From positions 1 through 64,000 of the forward strand of contig JBGSBR010000005.1 of NCBI GenBank assembly GCA_041730495.1: DNA of 64,000 nt. Direction: 5' to 3'. Below are positions 17,263 through 25,710 of the stretch, in pieces; the stretch's first letter is position 1, and every line of letters starts with the position of its first letter. Below the pieces are notes generated by a model. That model made no database searches, was not told where the DNA came from, and saw nothing but the letters and a program-made list of their open reading frames with translations. This stretch comes from JBGSBR01 sp041730495 (GTDB taxonomy: Bacteria > Patescibacteriota > Microgenomatia > UBA1406 > GWC2-37-13). Made by a program: the position numbers and the translations under genes.

Positions 17263-17433
17263 TTATGAGTTAGATTTGCGACCACCTCCACGCGATTTTT
17301 CGCCACCTTTACGTCCAATCTCTGACATGTGTTCGCGATCCTGACTCACAGCTACTCCCCCTTTGCGAGCAATTTCACGTTGTTGTTTAGCGTCCATTGC
17401 ACCGAAACCACGACTTGAACCTGTAGTTGCCAT
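17263..17433 (-). CDS. KGG-motif stress-type protein
   Basis: The 56 residues are hydrophilic and Gly/Lys/Arg-rich with two KGG repeats: 'AKQQREIARKGGVAV' and 'MSEIGRKGGEKS'. The motif defines small general-stress or conidiation-10-like proteins. I start at the ATG at 17433 because AAGGGGGTG lies about 10 bases upstream as a Shine-Dalgarno site. A GTG four codons earlier overlaps that site. The protein is likely disordered and protective. Its ribosome site resembles that of the GlsB-like gene at 18384. Confidence 0.85.
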   Translation of the reverse strand: MATTGSSRGFGAMDAKQQREIARKGGVAVSQDREHMSEIGRKGGEKSRGGGRKSNS

Positions 17434-17598
17434 ATTACTCAACACCCCCTTAGTATGTTTGAATTAGTAATACTTTATTTTTACGTTTTATAAATGAGAG
17501 TAAAAGGTGAATTAAGTAAAAAGCTTGTAAGAAGTAGCTTGAGCTTGTCATTGAAAAAATGATAGAGTAAAATAGGGGTTAAGTTTTTAATAGCTATT

Positions 17599-18273
17599 AT
17601 GACAAGCTCAATCTTACTGGTTGAAGATAATGCAGAACTGCAAGAATCTTTAAAACTGTATTTACAGGCCGAAGGTTATATCGTCCAAACTGCAGGTACT
17701 GGAGGCAAAGCTATTCAACTACTTGAAAAACGTGCTCCTGATATGGTCATCCTTGATCTAGGACTTCCAGATATTCAAGGTGAAGCTGTCTGCTATCAAA
17801 TCCGCAAACAATACAAAGATGTTTATATCATCATCCTTACTGCTCGTAGCAGTACAGAAGATGTGATTAAAGGTTTATCTCTAGGCGCTGATGATTATAT
17901 CGCCAAACCATTCAATACCGAAGAGCTAGTAGCACGTATAAAAGCGGTACTTCGTCGTACTCACTCTGCAGACGAACTTCTGCGTTGCGGTGATTTAGAG
18001 CTAAATCCCAAAACACTTGAAGTTATCCGTGGCGGCAAAGAAATCAGTCTTACACACACAGAGTTTAAACTCCTTCACTATCTTTTGATCAATAAGGAAC
18101 GTGTTGTCACTCGTGAAATGATCCTCAATCATGTTTGGACTTACAACTTAGATATCGAAAGTCGAGTCGTGGATGTTTATATCGGATACTTACGTAAAAA
18201 GATTGATGACGGTCAAAAAAAGAAACTTCTTCATTCTCGTAGAGGCTTTGGTTACAGGCTAACTGACGAGTAA
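17599..18273 (+). CDS. OmpR/PhoB-family response regulator
   Basis: The 224 residues comprise a receiver domain (1-120) with acidic 'EDN', the phospho-acceptor in 'MVILDLGLPD' (Asp near 52) and Lys in 'DYIAKPF'. A winged-helix DNA-binding domain follows (about 128-222: 'LTHTEFKLLHYLLINKE', 'TREMILNHVW', 'RRGFGYRL'). It would bind DNA as a dimer when phosphorylated. No kinase lies directly beside it; the nearest is the CHASE kinase at 19367-21649 on the other strand, so pairing is possible but unproven. Confidence 0.95.
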   Translation: MTSSILLVEDNAELQESLKLYLQAEGYIVQTAGTGGKAIQLLEKRAPDMVILDLGLPDIQGEAVCYQIRKQYKDVYIIILTARSSTEDVIKGLSLGADDYIAKPFNTEELVARIKAVLRRTHSADELLRCGDLELNPKTLEVIRGGKEISLTHTEFKLLHYLLINKERVVTREMILNHVWTYNLDIESRVVDVYIGYLRKKIDDGQKKKLLHSRRGFGYRLTDE

Positions 18274-18383
18274 CCTCTTTCCCAACTCTTACATAACTCT
18301 GCTACCACTCTTAGACAGCGACCGTACAATAGTGAAAGTAATGATTAATTAAAAATTCATACTTTCGAAGGGGGTGCAACTAT

Positions 18384-18629
18384 ATGGACATTTTATTTTG
18401 GATCGTACTTGGATTAATAGCTGGATGGTTAGCTTCAATCATCATGAAAACTGATGCACGACAAGGACCTCTTACAGATATTATTCTTGGTATAGTAGGA
18501 GCACTCATTGGTGGATTTCTATTCAATCTATTTGGCGCTTCAGGCGTAACTGGATTTAATATCTACAGTATTGCTGTAGCAACACTTGGTGCTGTCATCC
18601 TTATTTGGGCAGGTCGTAGATTTGTCTAA
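18384..18629 (+). CDS. GlsB/YeaQ/YmgE family stress-response membrane protein
   Basis: The 81 residues form three hydrophobic Gly-rich helices: 'FWIVLGLIAGWLASIIM', 'DIILGIVGALIGGFLFNLFG', and 'IYSIAVATLGAVILIWAGRR'. This is the transglycosylase-associated (YeaQ/YmgE) family, small membrane proteins induced by envelope or osmotic stress in several bacteria. AAGGGGGTG lies about 9 bases before the ATG as a strong ribosome site. A TACAAT at about 18325 may be the -10. It is followed by a strong terminator shared with the DUF6496 gene. Confidence 0.92.
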   Translation: MDILFWIVLGLIAGWLASIIMKTDARQGPLTDIILGIVGALIGGFLFNLFGASGVTGFNIYSIAVATLGAVILIWAGRRFV

Positions 18630-18649
18630 ATATCATCGAAACTCTGTAT

Positions 18650-18683
18650 AAAAAATCCCCCGCCAATGCGGGGGATTTTTTTT
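18650..18683. terminator. Strong bidirectional terminator
   Basis: AAAAATCCCCCGC and GCGGGGGATTTTT form a perfect 13-bp stem around CAAT, with A and T runs on both sides. It sits between the convergent GlsB-like and DUF6496 genes and can end both transcripts. Confidence 0.95.
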
Positions 18684-18685
18684 GC

Positions 18686-18862
18686 TTACTTCTTTTTTTT
18701 TGGAACTTTTACACCATCTTCTCGAGCTTCAGAGAGACCAATTGCAATTGCTTGTTTTCTATTTTTTACTTTTGCACCAGTGCCACTTTTTAAATCTCCA
18801 TCTTTATATTCGCTTACTGCTTTTTCGACATATTTACCAGCTTTTTTACCATATTTACGCAT
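18686..18862 (-). CDS. DUF6496 small basic protein
   Basis: The 58 residues read 'RKYGKKAGKYVEKAVSEYK', 'DLKSGTGAKVKNRKQAIAIG' and 'LSEAREDGVKVPKKKK', matching the DUF6496 family of small lysine-rich proteins. The consensus 'GSGKKVKSRKQAIAIGLSEAR' is almost intact. A near-perfect AAAGGAGGTGT Shine-Dalgarno site lies 8-10 bases before the ATG at 18862. The function is unknown. The company (KGG, GlsB-like) suggests a stress role. Confidence 0.85.
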   Translation of the reverse strand: MRKYGKKAGKYVEKAVSEYKDGDLKSGTGAKVKNRKQAIAIGLSEAREDGVKVPKKKK

Positions 18863-18955
18863 GAGTACACACCTCCTTTCATAACAATATGCAAAAGTGT
18901 AAAAAATAGGTGTAAAAAAACTTTATGACACACGTAAGGAATAAGCAAGAAGTTT

Positions 18956-19318
18956 TTAGGAAGTTAGATGAGATACTTCATTGAGTAACTGCTCAAGATC
19001 AAAAGGTTTAGCTAAAAAGGCATTTGCTCCACATTTGCGAGCTTCGATATCCATATGAGACTGTGCAGAAATCAACATAATCGGAATATTGTCATACTCA
19101 TGTTTTGCTTTCAATGAGCGACACACTTCACGACCATCTGCACCAGATAACAATACATCTAGTATTATCAGATTCGGTTGAAAGCGTTGTATCAACTGTT
19201 CGACATTCTTGGCTTTTAATGAAGTCGTGACATCGTAGTCAGAATCAACTAACGCAAACTGTATACCCATTAAAATATCTTCATCGTCGTCTATGACGAG
19301 GATCCTTTTCTTTGCCAT
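18956..19318 (-). CDS. Stand-alone response regulator receiver protein
   Basis: The 120 residues are a complete CheY-like receiver: 'ILVIDDDEDILMG' with the acidic pocket, 'NLIILDVLLSGADG' with the acceptor Asp near 53, and 'NAFLAKPFDLEQL' with the switch Lys near 103. There is no output domain. It follows the CHASE histidine kinase by 48 bases on the same strand and is its most likely partner, perhaps passing phosphate on to another regulator. Confidence 0.94.
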   Translation of the reverse strand: MAKKRILVIDDDEDILMGIQFALVDSDYDVTTSLKAKNVEQLIQRFQPNLIILDVLLSGADGREVCRSLKAKHEYDNIPIMLISAQSHMDIEARKCGANAFLAKPFDLEQLLNEVSHLTS

Positions 19319-19366
19319 ACTACGGATTTTACAGTATCAGTGTAAAAAAGATGTAAGATTTGCGTA

Positions 19367-21649
19367 CTACTTAAACGGAAGTTTGACAATGAAGCTCGAC
19401 CCTTCACCCACTTTGCTCTCTACTTCTATCGTTCCATTATGGCGACGGACAATCTCATAAGATACATACAAGCCAATTCCTAAACCGGGGAAATTAGCAG
19501 CTTCATCTCCGCTTGAAGCTCTGAAGAAACGAGAAAAAATCTTTTTATGATATCGCTTGTCTATGCCAATACCGAAATCTTGGATTTTAATTGTAATCGC
19601 TTCTTTCGTCTGAGAAAGGGATATGACTACTCTATCAGCTTGTGGCGAGTACTTAATAGCATTGTTAAGTAGATTAATTATCACCTGACTAATGCGATCT
19701 TTATCTCCAACAAACTGCCTTGTAATCCGACCATTCACAATAATCGCATGGGTCGGATGAGCTTTCTTGATACTATCGACAACCTCTTGGATTACTGCCA
19801 CCATATCAAATTCATCATCTCTGTACTCGATTTTACCTCTTTCAATTTTTGAAATATCCAGCAGATCGTTGATGAGATTCGTCAGTTTATCAGCTTGAGA
19901 ACGAGCTTTGACAATATACGTTATTTGCATTTTACTGAGCTCTTTTGCAAACTGTTTCTTCAATAAATCCAAATAAATATTAAGTGACGTAATTGGAGTT
20001 TTCAGCTCATGCGAAGCGATAGATAAGAACTCATCTCTGATACGAAGAGCTTCCTGCACACGACGATAATTATAAATTTTCTCAATTGCATTCGTCATTC
20101 GATTTGCCAACTCTTGTGCGACATCGAGATCTCGTTTCATAAAAGGTGCTGAATCAGCAGTTCGAACAAAACATAATGTACCTAATACTTCATCTTGTAA
20201 GATCACCGGCACAATAAGCAGTGACCTCATACCTAATTTTTGTAAATTAGCTTTCGTCTCAGCATCGGGAATCGATTTTACATATGCTTGCAGCTCTTTA
20301 GCATCTACTATCTGATCTGTTCCTTTTTCTTTACCAAATTTTATCTTACCGAGTGTTTTGAAATCTCTGAGAAATATTTCACAATGTTTATTTAATACCC
20401 TATTTTTTTTGCGATCTTTATGGATACAAACAGAGTTCTCTGCTGTTTTCATATCCCAGATACACCAGTCACAGAAACTCGCCACACTTAACTTCGCTAA
20501 ATCTTTGAGAACATCTTTCTCTGTTCGATTTGAGATCACAATCTTGCCTGCATCAGCCAGAAACAGATTCATCTTTTCTGAATTCATCAATCGCTCTGCA
20601 AAATCTCTTGTTTGACGATCAGAATCATACAATCGACTCGTCATCACATAAAAAAGCAAACTAATCAAAGAACCTGCTGCAAGGATCAACGGCACTAAGT
20701 TTCTTTCTGAACCTGATAAAATCTCTGGACGAGATAGATACGTGATTGTCCATGGATTATTTCCAATCGAAATAGTTTTGGTATATGTGAAACGTGGATC
20801 ATCAGTGGGACCTTTAGCATATGCAACTCGAGAGTCATACATGAGATGCTCTTTATTAGTGCTTTCACCATCATACAGCTGGAAGTCAGCGCCGTATCCA
20901 TAATCCTCACCAAATATCCCACTAAAAAGATCATTTACTCTGAATGGTCCATATATATATCCGATGATACGTTGACGTCGCTCTTGTACAGTTGCTGGTA
21001 CGACACCACCTATGTAGACAGGTGAGTAAATGAGAAATCCGGGCTGCATACTTTTATCACGATCTTGTATCAGATGTACCTTATCACTCAGTGCCACGGT
21101 ACCTGTATCACGTGCTTGATCCATCGCTTTACGACGAGCTTGCTCAGAGTACATATCAAAACCAATCACTTTTCTATTATCCGCGTCCAATGGCTCTAGA
21201 TACATAATAATGTTGTACTCATCATGTGTCATGTCCAGCGGAGGTATCACAAAATCAGAAAATCCTTGTTGATGCATAGTTGCAGTCAATTGACCAAGCT
21301 CTTCTTTACGCACTTGTTGCGAATATCCGATGCCTTGTATACCTGGGTAATTTTGACGAACTGCTAGACGACTCACATAATTAGCAAACTGTGGATAGGT
21401 CACTATGTCATTGGCTGCAAATAACCCAGCTCCACCTCGAAGTAATGTAATGTATGTATCCATGCGAGTGGTGACAGCATTTTCTACTTGTAGTGCAGAT
21501 CTCTGAAATCGCAAATAATCACGATCTACAGCTCGATTATGGATGTAAAGTGCACTGACCACAGTCAAAAGTAAGCTCAAAGAAGCATGAAAAAAAGGTA
21601 TGAAACGATGGGGCAAGTTGGGTGTCGATACTGGATTTTTGCTTTTCAT
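19367..21649 (-). CDS. Membrane sensor histidine kinase (CHASE-GAF-HisKA-HATPase)
   Basis: In the 760-residue protein, transmembrane helix 1 (about 14-32) and helix 2 (about 315-333) enclose a CHASE sensor domain with 'LLRGGAGLFAANDIVTYPQF' and 'NYPGIQGIGYSQQV'. A GAF-like domain follows (about 355-520). HisKA carries the phosphorylated His in 'IASHELKTP' (near 546), and the HATPase domain has 'NLLNNAIKYS' (N box) and 'GIGLYVSYEIVRRHNG'. CHASE domains sense small extracellular ligands; the ligand here is unknown. The receiver protein downstream is probably its target. Confidence 0.94.
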   Translation of the reverse strand: MKSKNPVSTPNLPHRFIPFFHASLSLLLTVVSALYIHNRAVDRDYLRFQRSALQVENAVTTRMDTYITLLRGGAGLFAANDIVTYPQFANYVSRLAVRQNYPGIQGIGYSQQVRKEELGQLTATMHQQGFSDFVIPPLDMTHDEYNIIMYLEPLDADNRKVIGFDMYSEQARRKAMDQARDTGTVALSDKVHLIQDRDKSMQPGFLIYSPVYIGGVVPATVQERRQRIIGYIYGPFRVNDLFSGIFGEDYGYGADFQLYDGESTNKEHLMYDSRVAYAKGPTDDPRFTYTKTISIGNNPWTITYLSRPEILSGSERNLVPLILAAGSLISLLFYVMTSRLYDSDRQTRDFAERLMNSEKMNLFLADAGKIVISNRTEKDVLKDLAKLSVASFCDWCIWDMKTAENSVCIHKDRKKNRVLNKHCEIFLRDFKTLGKIKFGKEKGTDQIVDAKELQAYVKSIPDAETKANLQKLGMRSLLIVPVILQDEVLGTLCFVRTADSAPFMKRDLDVAQELANRMTNAIEKIYNYRRVQEALRIRDEFLSIASHELKTPITSLNIYLDLLKKQFAKELSKMQITYIVKARSQADKLTNLINDLLDISKIERGKIEYRDDEFDMVAVIQEVVDSIKKAHPTHAIIVNGRITRQFVGDKDRISQVIINLLNNAIKYSPQADRVVISLSQTKEAITIKIQDFGIGIDKRYHKKIFSRFFRASSGDEAANFPGLGIGLYVSYEIVRRHNGTIEVESKVGEGSSFIVKLPFK

Positions 21650-21735
21650 GATTGGGTTGTAGTACTGTATTTTACCTCACTATTGTCAAAACAGAGTAAG
21701 AGTTCAATCTAAACTAAGCTTTTATCTCTGTTTGT

Positions 21736-21741
21736 TATAAT
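21736..21741 (+). promoter_or_regulatory. -10 box, 6 bases before the ATG at 21748
   Basis: A consensus TATAAT ends 6 bases before the start codon of the secreted duplicated-domain protein, leaving no room for a ribosome site. It is a textbook case of the leaderless layout in this window. Confidence 0.65.
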
Positions 21742-21747
21742 AGGTTT

Positions 21748-22857
21748 ATGAAACTAAAAGCTATTTTATTTTTGACATTCGCCTTTATTACATTGCTGTC
21801 TTTCGGCACCCAAGTAGCTGCACAAGAATCTGCGACTCAATATGGCACTACTTTTCCAGTAAATGTACCAATGTACCCAAACAGTAAACCTTACACTCTT
21901 TTAAAAGTGCCTTTCACGACGAGTTTAAATGAGATTGAAAGTGACTATAACGACGACACAAAATCATTTACATACACATATCTCTGGCCAAATACAGACT
22001 ATACAGAGGTCACTCAATGGTACAAAACAGAGCTCGAAAAAGATGGCTGGTCAAGTTGTGGCGATTCATACATCGATGAAGGTGATGTTTCTAAGCAATA
22101 CATTTTAAACTATCGAAAACAAGATGGTGCGAAATATCATACACTTTTTATCAATGCTTCAGACACGAGTACTACTCGCTGGGAAAGCTCTACCAAAGAA
22201 GGTCCGACACATCTGCTCATCAGATACAACGAAGATACGATCTCATGTGATGACAAGGATAATCAATTTAAACTCGAGTTTAATATTGTCGATGATCATC
22301 AGATGGCTCAAGGCGTATATCCAGAAAACCTGCCGATCTATCCACAAGCTATTGATGCACAACAAGGAACTGGACTCACTCCAGCAAAAATTGTACTCAC
22401 TGGACGTGACCTAGCACGATTTGATGGAGTAGATTCAATCATCTACGGTCGCTACTGGATTAAGGAAGATTCACAAACTCTTTTAAAATGGTATCAAGAT
22501 AATCTAACCGCTCAAGGTTGGGAACGATGTAGCGAAGTGTCGGGTACAAGCCGATTTGATAAACCAGAATATAAGAACATCTATAAACTAAAACAAGCTA
22601 ATGGCAACTATCTTACAGCTGAAATTTATAGCACCGAAGTCCATCCTTATGGTAAACAATTTGATTGGGGACCATATGAATTTAGCGTTACGACTTATGA
22701 ATCTTCACATGCTTGTGGTGAGTACAAAGCTCCAGCTACAGGATCTGAGACAAAGCAACAGCTAACAGAAAATCCCCAAATGCTTATCGGAATCGGAATT
22801 GGTATTATAATCCTTGGTAGTCTCGCTTATATACTTGCTAAAAAACGCAAAAACTAA
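21748..22857 (+). CDS. Secreted, C-terminally anchored protein with two duplicated domains
   Basis: The 369 residues start with a signal peptide (about 1-25, 'TLLSFGTQVAAQ'). Two related domains follow, near 35-180 and 190-325. Each opens with a 'YPNS/YPQA' stretch and contains a Trp-Tyr helix ending in Gly-Trp-x-x-Cys ('WYKTELEKDGWSSC', 'WYQDNLTAQGWERC'). A C-terminal membrane helix (345-364) and basic tail follow, with an 'APATG' motif 15 residues before the helix. It is thus an outward-facing surface protein. The paired Cys in each domain may form disulfides. I do not recognise the family. Confidence 0.8.
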   Translation: MKLKAILFLTFAFITLLSFGTQVAAQESATQYGTTFPVNVPMYPNSKPYTLLKVPFTTSLNEIESDYNDDTKSFTYTYLWPNTDYTEVTQWYKTELEKDGWSSCGDSYIDEGDVSKQYILNYRKQDGAKYHTLFINASDTSTTRWESSTKEGPTHLLIRYNEDTISCDDKDNQFKLEFNIVDDHQMAQGVYPENLPIYPQAIDAQQGTGLTPAKIVLTGRDLARFDGVDSIIYGRYWIKEDSQTLLKWYQDNLTAQGWERCSEVSGTSRFDKPEYKNIYKLKQANGNYLTAEIYSTEVHPYGKQFDWGPYEFSVTTYESSHACGEYKAPATGSETKQQLTENPQMLIGIGIGIIILGSLAYILAKKRKN

Positions 22858-22959
22858 CTCTATGAACTTATATCCTAGAGTGACTGCAAACCCACATCAA
22901 AAAGACCCTCCGTAACACTCTCATTTTTAACCCTTCAACGTTTTTAATTTAATACAAAT

Positions 22960-24012
22960 ATGTTAACTCGTGATGAATTTATTTTTTCTTTGCCACAGCT
23001 CAAAACTTATCTCGCTGATAAGAACTGGGATATGAATCGTATAACCCTCCCTGAAACAATGGATGAGAAACAAGGGTTTTACTTGCTTATTCCTAAATAT
23101 TATGTTGATTTGATTGATTGGTATAACATCAATGATCCGTTGAAACTGATGGTACTGACCAATCATCTTGAAAAAGATATCAGACCATATGAAACCACTG
23201 ATCCAATCGGTGATGCGGCACATAGTCCGGTACCAGGTATCGTCCATCGCTATCCGGATCGCTGTTTACTCATGTTGACGAATGTCTGTGCCGTCCATTG
23301 TCGATTTTGCTTTCGTAAAAACTTACTTACTCACAACAAAGCTCATTTACAGAAAAGCCTTGAATATATACAACAACATACTGAACTCTGGGAAGTCATT
23401 TTTTCTGGTGGCGATCCGTTTATGTTGACTGATGCATTTCTGGAAAAAGTTTTACATGATCTAGGCAAGATAAATCATTTACAGATGATCAGATTCCATA
23501 CTCGTACTCCAGCTGTATACCCTGCTCGGGTTTCAGAAACGTTTTTGAAAGCTTTGCAGTCATCAGGTAAACCAATCACTGTGGTCATCCATATCAATCA
23601 TCCCAGTGAAATAACAGAAGAGTTTAAAACAGCGATCAAGCTCCTCAAACAAACCACCACTCTGCTTCTTAGCCAGACAGTTTTGATGAAAGACGTCAAC
23701 GATAATCCAGAAGTGTTAGCTGAATTATTTAAGAGTTTAGCTGCAATTGGTATTAAACCATATTACTTGCATCATCTGGATATAGCGGCTGGAACACATT
23801 ATTTCAGAGTTTCACTTGAACGAGGCAAAGAGATTGTGCAACAGCTTCGGGGTAATATATCAGGCGTTTGTATGCCCGAATATGTGATCGACACACCTGG
23901 TGGTCATGGCAAGATACCAGTTTTTTGGTTTAAACACATTGAGAAAAATTTCTACGAAGCAATTAATTTTGAAGGTGATCTGATCCGATATACAGACCAT
24001 ATATTGCAATAG
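22960..24012 (+). CDS. Radical SAM protein of the KamA/EpmB family
   Basis: The 350 residues have the radical SAM cluster motif 'CAVHCRFCF' (about 112-120), 'IFSGGDPFML' for SAM binding, and a C-terminal 'DTPGGHGKIP' whose Lys should hold PLP. The family contains lysine 2,3-aminomutases and EpmB, which makes beta-lysine for elongation factor P. The 'CRFCF' spacing and length are nearer EpmB. No EpmA or EF-P gene is in the window. The stop codon TAG is formed at the junction with the 83-bp repeat element. Without that insert the frame would run 10 codons further, so the C-terminus has probably been shortened slightly. Confidence 0.85.
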   Translation: MLTRDEFIFSLPQLKTYLADKNWDMNRITLPETMDEKQGFYLLIPKYYVDLIDWYNINDPLKLMVLTNHLEKDIRPYETTDPIGDAAHSPVPGIVHRYPDRCLLMLTNVCAVHCRFCFRKNLLTHNKAHLQKSLEYIQQHTELWEVIFSGGDPFMLTDAFLEKVLHDLGKINHLQMIRFHTRTPAVYPARVSETFLKALQSSGKPITVVIHINHPSEITEEFKTAIKLLKQTTTLLLSQTVLMKDVNDNPEVLAELFKSLAAIGIKPYYLHHLDIAAGTHYFRVSLERGKEIVQQLRGNISGVCMPEYVIDTPGGHGKIPVFWFKHIEKNFYEAINFEGDLIRYTDHILQ

Positions 24013-24093
24013 GTGTCAGGAGGAAAGGGACACGAAAGCGCGCATCCGCCAATAGGCGGAGAGCACTTACGGGTAAAGCCGACTGACAGAATC
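24011..24093 (+). repeat. 83-bp structured element flanked by 9-bp direct repeats
   Basis: TATTGCAAT occurs at both edges (24002-24010 and 24094-24102), like a target-site duplication. Inside, TGTCAG (24014-24019) can pair with CTGACA (24083-24088). TCCGCC (24045-24050) pairs with GGCGGA (24055-24060) over an AATA loop. GTGTC (24013-24017) can alternatively pair with GACAC (24029-24033), excluding the outer stem. GC content exceeds the surroundings. I recall closely similar segments in other CPR genomes but cannot name a family. It lies between two convergent genes. Confidence 0.6.
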
Positions 24094-24104
24094 TATTGCA
24101 ATGG

Positions 24105-25604
24105 TTATTTGATCACAATCCCATCGAGTATTAATGGTTTATCTTGCACATACGATAAGCCTTTTTTCATACTCAGCTCTGCTTTCACGAGCTCTATCGT
24201 CATATCCCCATAATGATCTGGCCGTGAAAGCAACTCAAGTCTGGCAAGCTTCATCATCACTTCACGGGCACTTTTCCCTGAATACTCAAATAACACAACT
24301 CCTGTGGGACTGACAAGCTCTAGATGGATCAATTTATCTCGTAGATCTATACGGGTATATCCACGTGGATCTAGGTCAGTATGTTCATCAAAATACAGCT
24401 TGGTACTTTCCCAGCGCTGACATTTCACAATATCAAGCGCATCTTGCCAATCCTCTTCATAGATGTGCGCAGAGACAGATTGGAATGTCAAAGTACCTGG
24501 ATGAACTCCCACTTCATCAGCGATATATTTTTGTAAACACAGTAACCCATAGGCATTGGGTATCGCAGCTTTGAAAATGTCATGTGAACGAAACGACACA
24601 AACATATTGAGTTTGCCTTGGATATCTGACAGTATCTGAAGCTGAGTCATACAAGGTGGAGAGTCATGTTGCTCATCTACTTTCGGATAAAATGTTGTCG
24701 CATATGCACGACGAGTATAGATATGTTCTTTGAGTTTCGCGATGATGTACTTGATCTGATCTATATTTTCGGGATAATCAAATAACCGGTTGCCATAGGT
24801 ATATGCCACATCACCAGGTTTGTCACCAGTGAGGAAAATCTCTTTGTATTGCATGCGCATTGCTTCATCAAGTCCGATATGACTTTGCAGTTTCTGTGAA
24901 ATATCTGGAATATAAAAATCGTTGATATCTTCATGTTGAATCGTCCAAGTGACGGCTTGCAACTCTTTTTGTTGGCTCCCATACTCAGTTTGTTTGGTGT
25001 GTCCGTAACGCATGATTCGATCTACCACAGCAAGCCATGAATCAAACAACTTCTCACCCCTGACTGCCCAACCGACAGACTCTGATGGCTGCATATCAGT
25101 CTCCGATTTAATAGGCTCGGGAAACTCAATTGGCTGCATATACTGAGGTTTTTTGTGACTTAAAGCCACTGCTGCTTCTAACACTTCTTCAATTGGTTTC
25201 TCAGACCAATCAACTACCGTTATGTTTTTACGCATCTGCTCAAGAATCTCTGGCTCAATCTGATTATGAATTGTATCTGACGTATTTTTTACTTGATGAT
25301 TTTCATCGATCCCCTGCTCCCACAACGAAGTAAAAAGAGTTTTTCCCGCTGCACCAATTGGAGTTTGTGACAGATGATTATTACCCCAAACAATCACGGT
25401 ATCTATCTGTGGATTTAAAGCTAAGTTGCGGAGCATTACAGAGACGCCTTCCCTACTATACAGTGTTCCCATAATCGCAATATGCTCCATCAGATTTTCA
25501 TGCTTTTTCAAAAGTAACGAAGGATCAGACCAACAGGTACACAGTCCGATATTACTACCTTTCCCCAAGACGACGTTATATTTTTCAGGTTTATAGAGAT
25601 TCAT
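24105..25604 (-). CDS. Thymidylate synthase-like protein with extra N-terminal domain
   Basis: The 499 residues carry a ThyA-type domain in the C-terminal half. 'DSPPCMTQLQ' holds the catalytic Cys (near 318), 'FVSFRSHDIFKAAIPNAYGLL' covers the dUMP-binding region, and 'GTLTFQSVSAHIYEEDW' carries the His-x-Tyr typical of ThyA. The N-terminal about 190 residues ('GLCTCWSDPSLLL', 'IDTVIVWGNNHLSQT') resemble the DUF4346/MtrA-like domain found in front of archaeal-type thymidylate synthases. It should convert dUMP to dTMP, with an unclear folate or pterin donor. The length is about twice that of ordinary ThyA because of the extra domain. Confidence 0.8.
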   Translation of the reverse strand: MNLYKPEKYNVVLGKGSNIGLCTCWSDPSLLLKKHENLMEHIAIMGTLYSREGVSVMLRNLALNPQIDTVIVWGNNHLSQTPIGAAGKTLFTSLWEQGIDENHQVKNTSDTIHNQIEPEILEQMRKNITVVDWSEKPIEEVLEAAVALSHKKPQYMQPIEFPEPIKSETDMQPSESVGWAVRGEKLFDSWLAVVDRIMRYGHTKQTEYGSQQKELQAVTWTIQHEDINDFYIPDISQKLQSHIGLDEAMRMQYKEIFLTGDKPGDVAYTYGNRLFDYPENIDQIKYIIAKLKEHIYTRRAYATTFYPKVDEQHDSPPCMTQLQILSDIQGKLNMFVSFRSHDIFKAAIPNAYGLLCLQKYIADEVGVHPGTLTFQSVSAHIYEEDWQDALDIVKCQRWESTKLYFDEHTDLDPRGYTRIDLRDKLIHLELVSPTGVVLFEYSGKSAREVMMKLARLELLSRPDHYGDMTIELVKAELSMKKGLSYVQDKPLILDGIVIK

Positions 25605-25710
25605 AGAAACTGCTGGAATAATTATAAAAGATGCATCAACAAATGCACGTAAGAAGTAGCGTTACAGTTGAGGTGAGTAGTTATTAAGAACATTGACTCG
25701 AGGATTCATA

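Noticed and set aside
24013..24213. A 66-codon frame reading through the 83-bp repeat
   Set aside because: It starts inside the structured repeat and runs into the antisense of the thymidylate synthase gene. The RNA pairing explains the sequence better.
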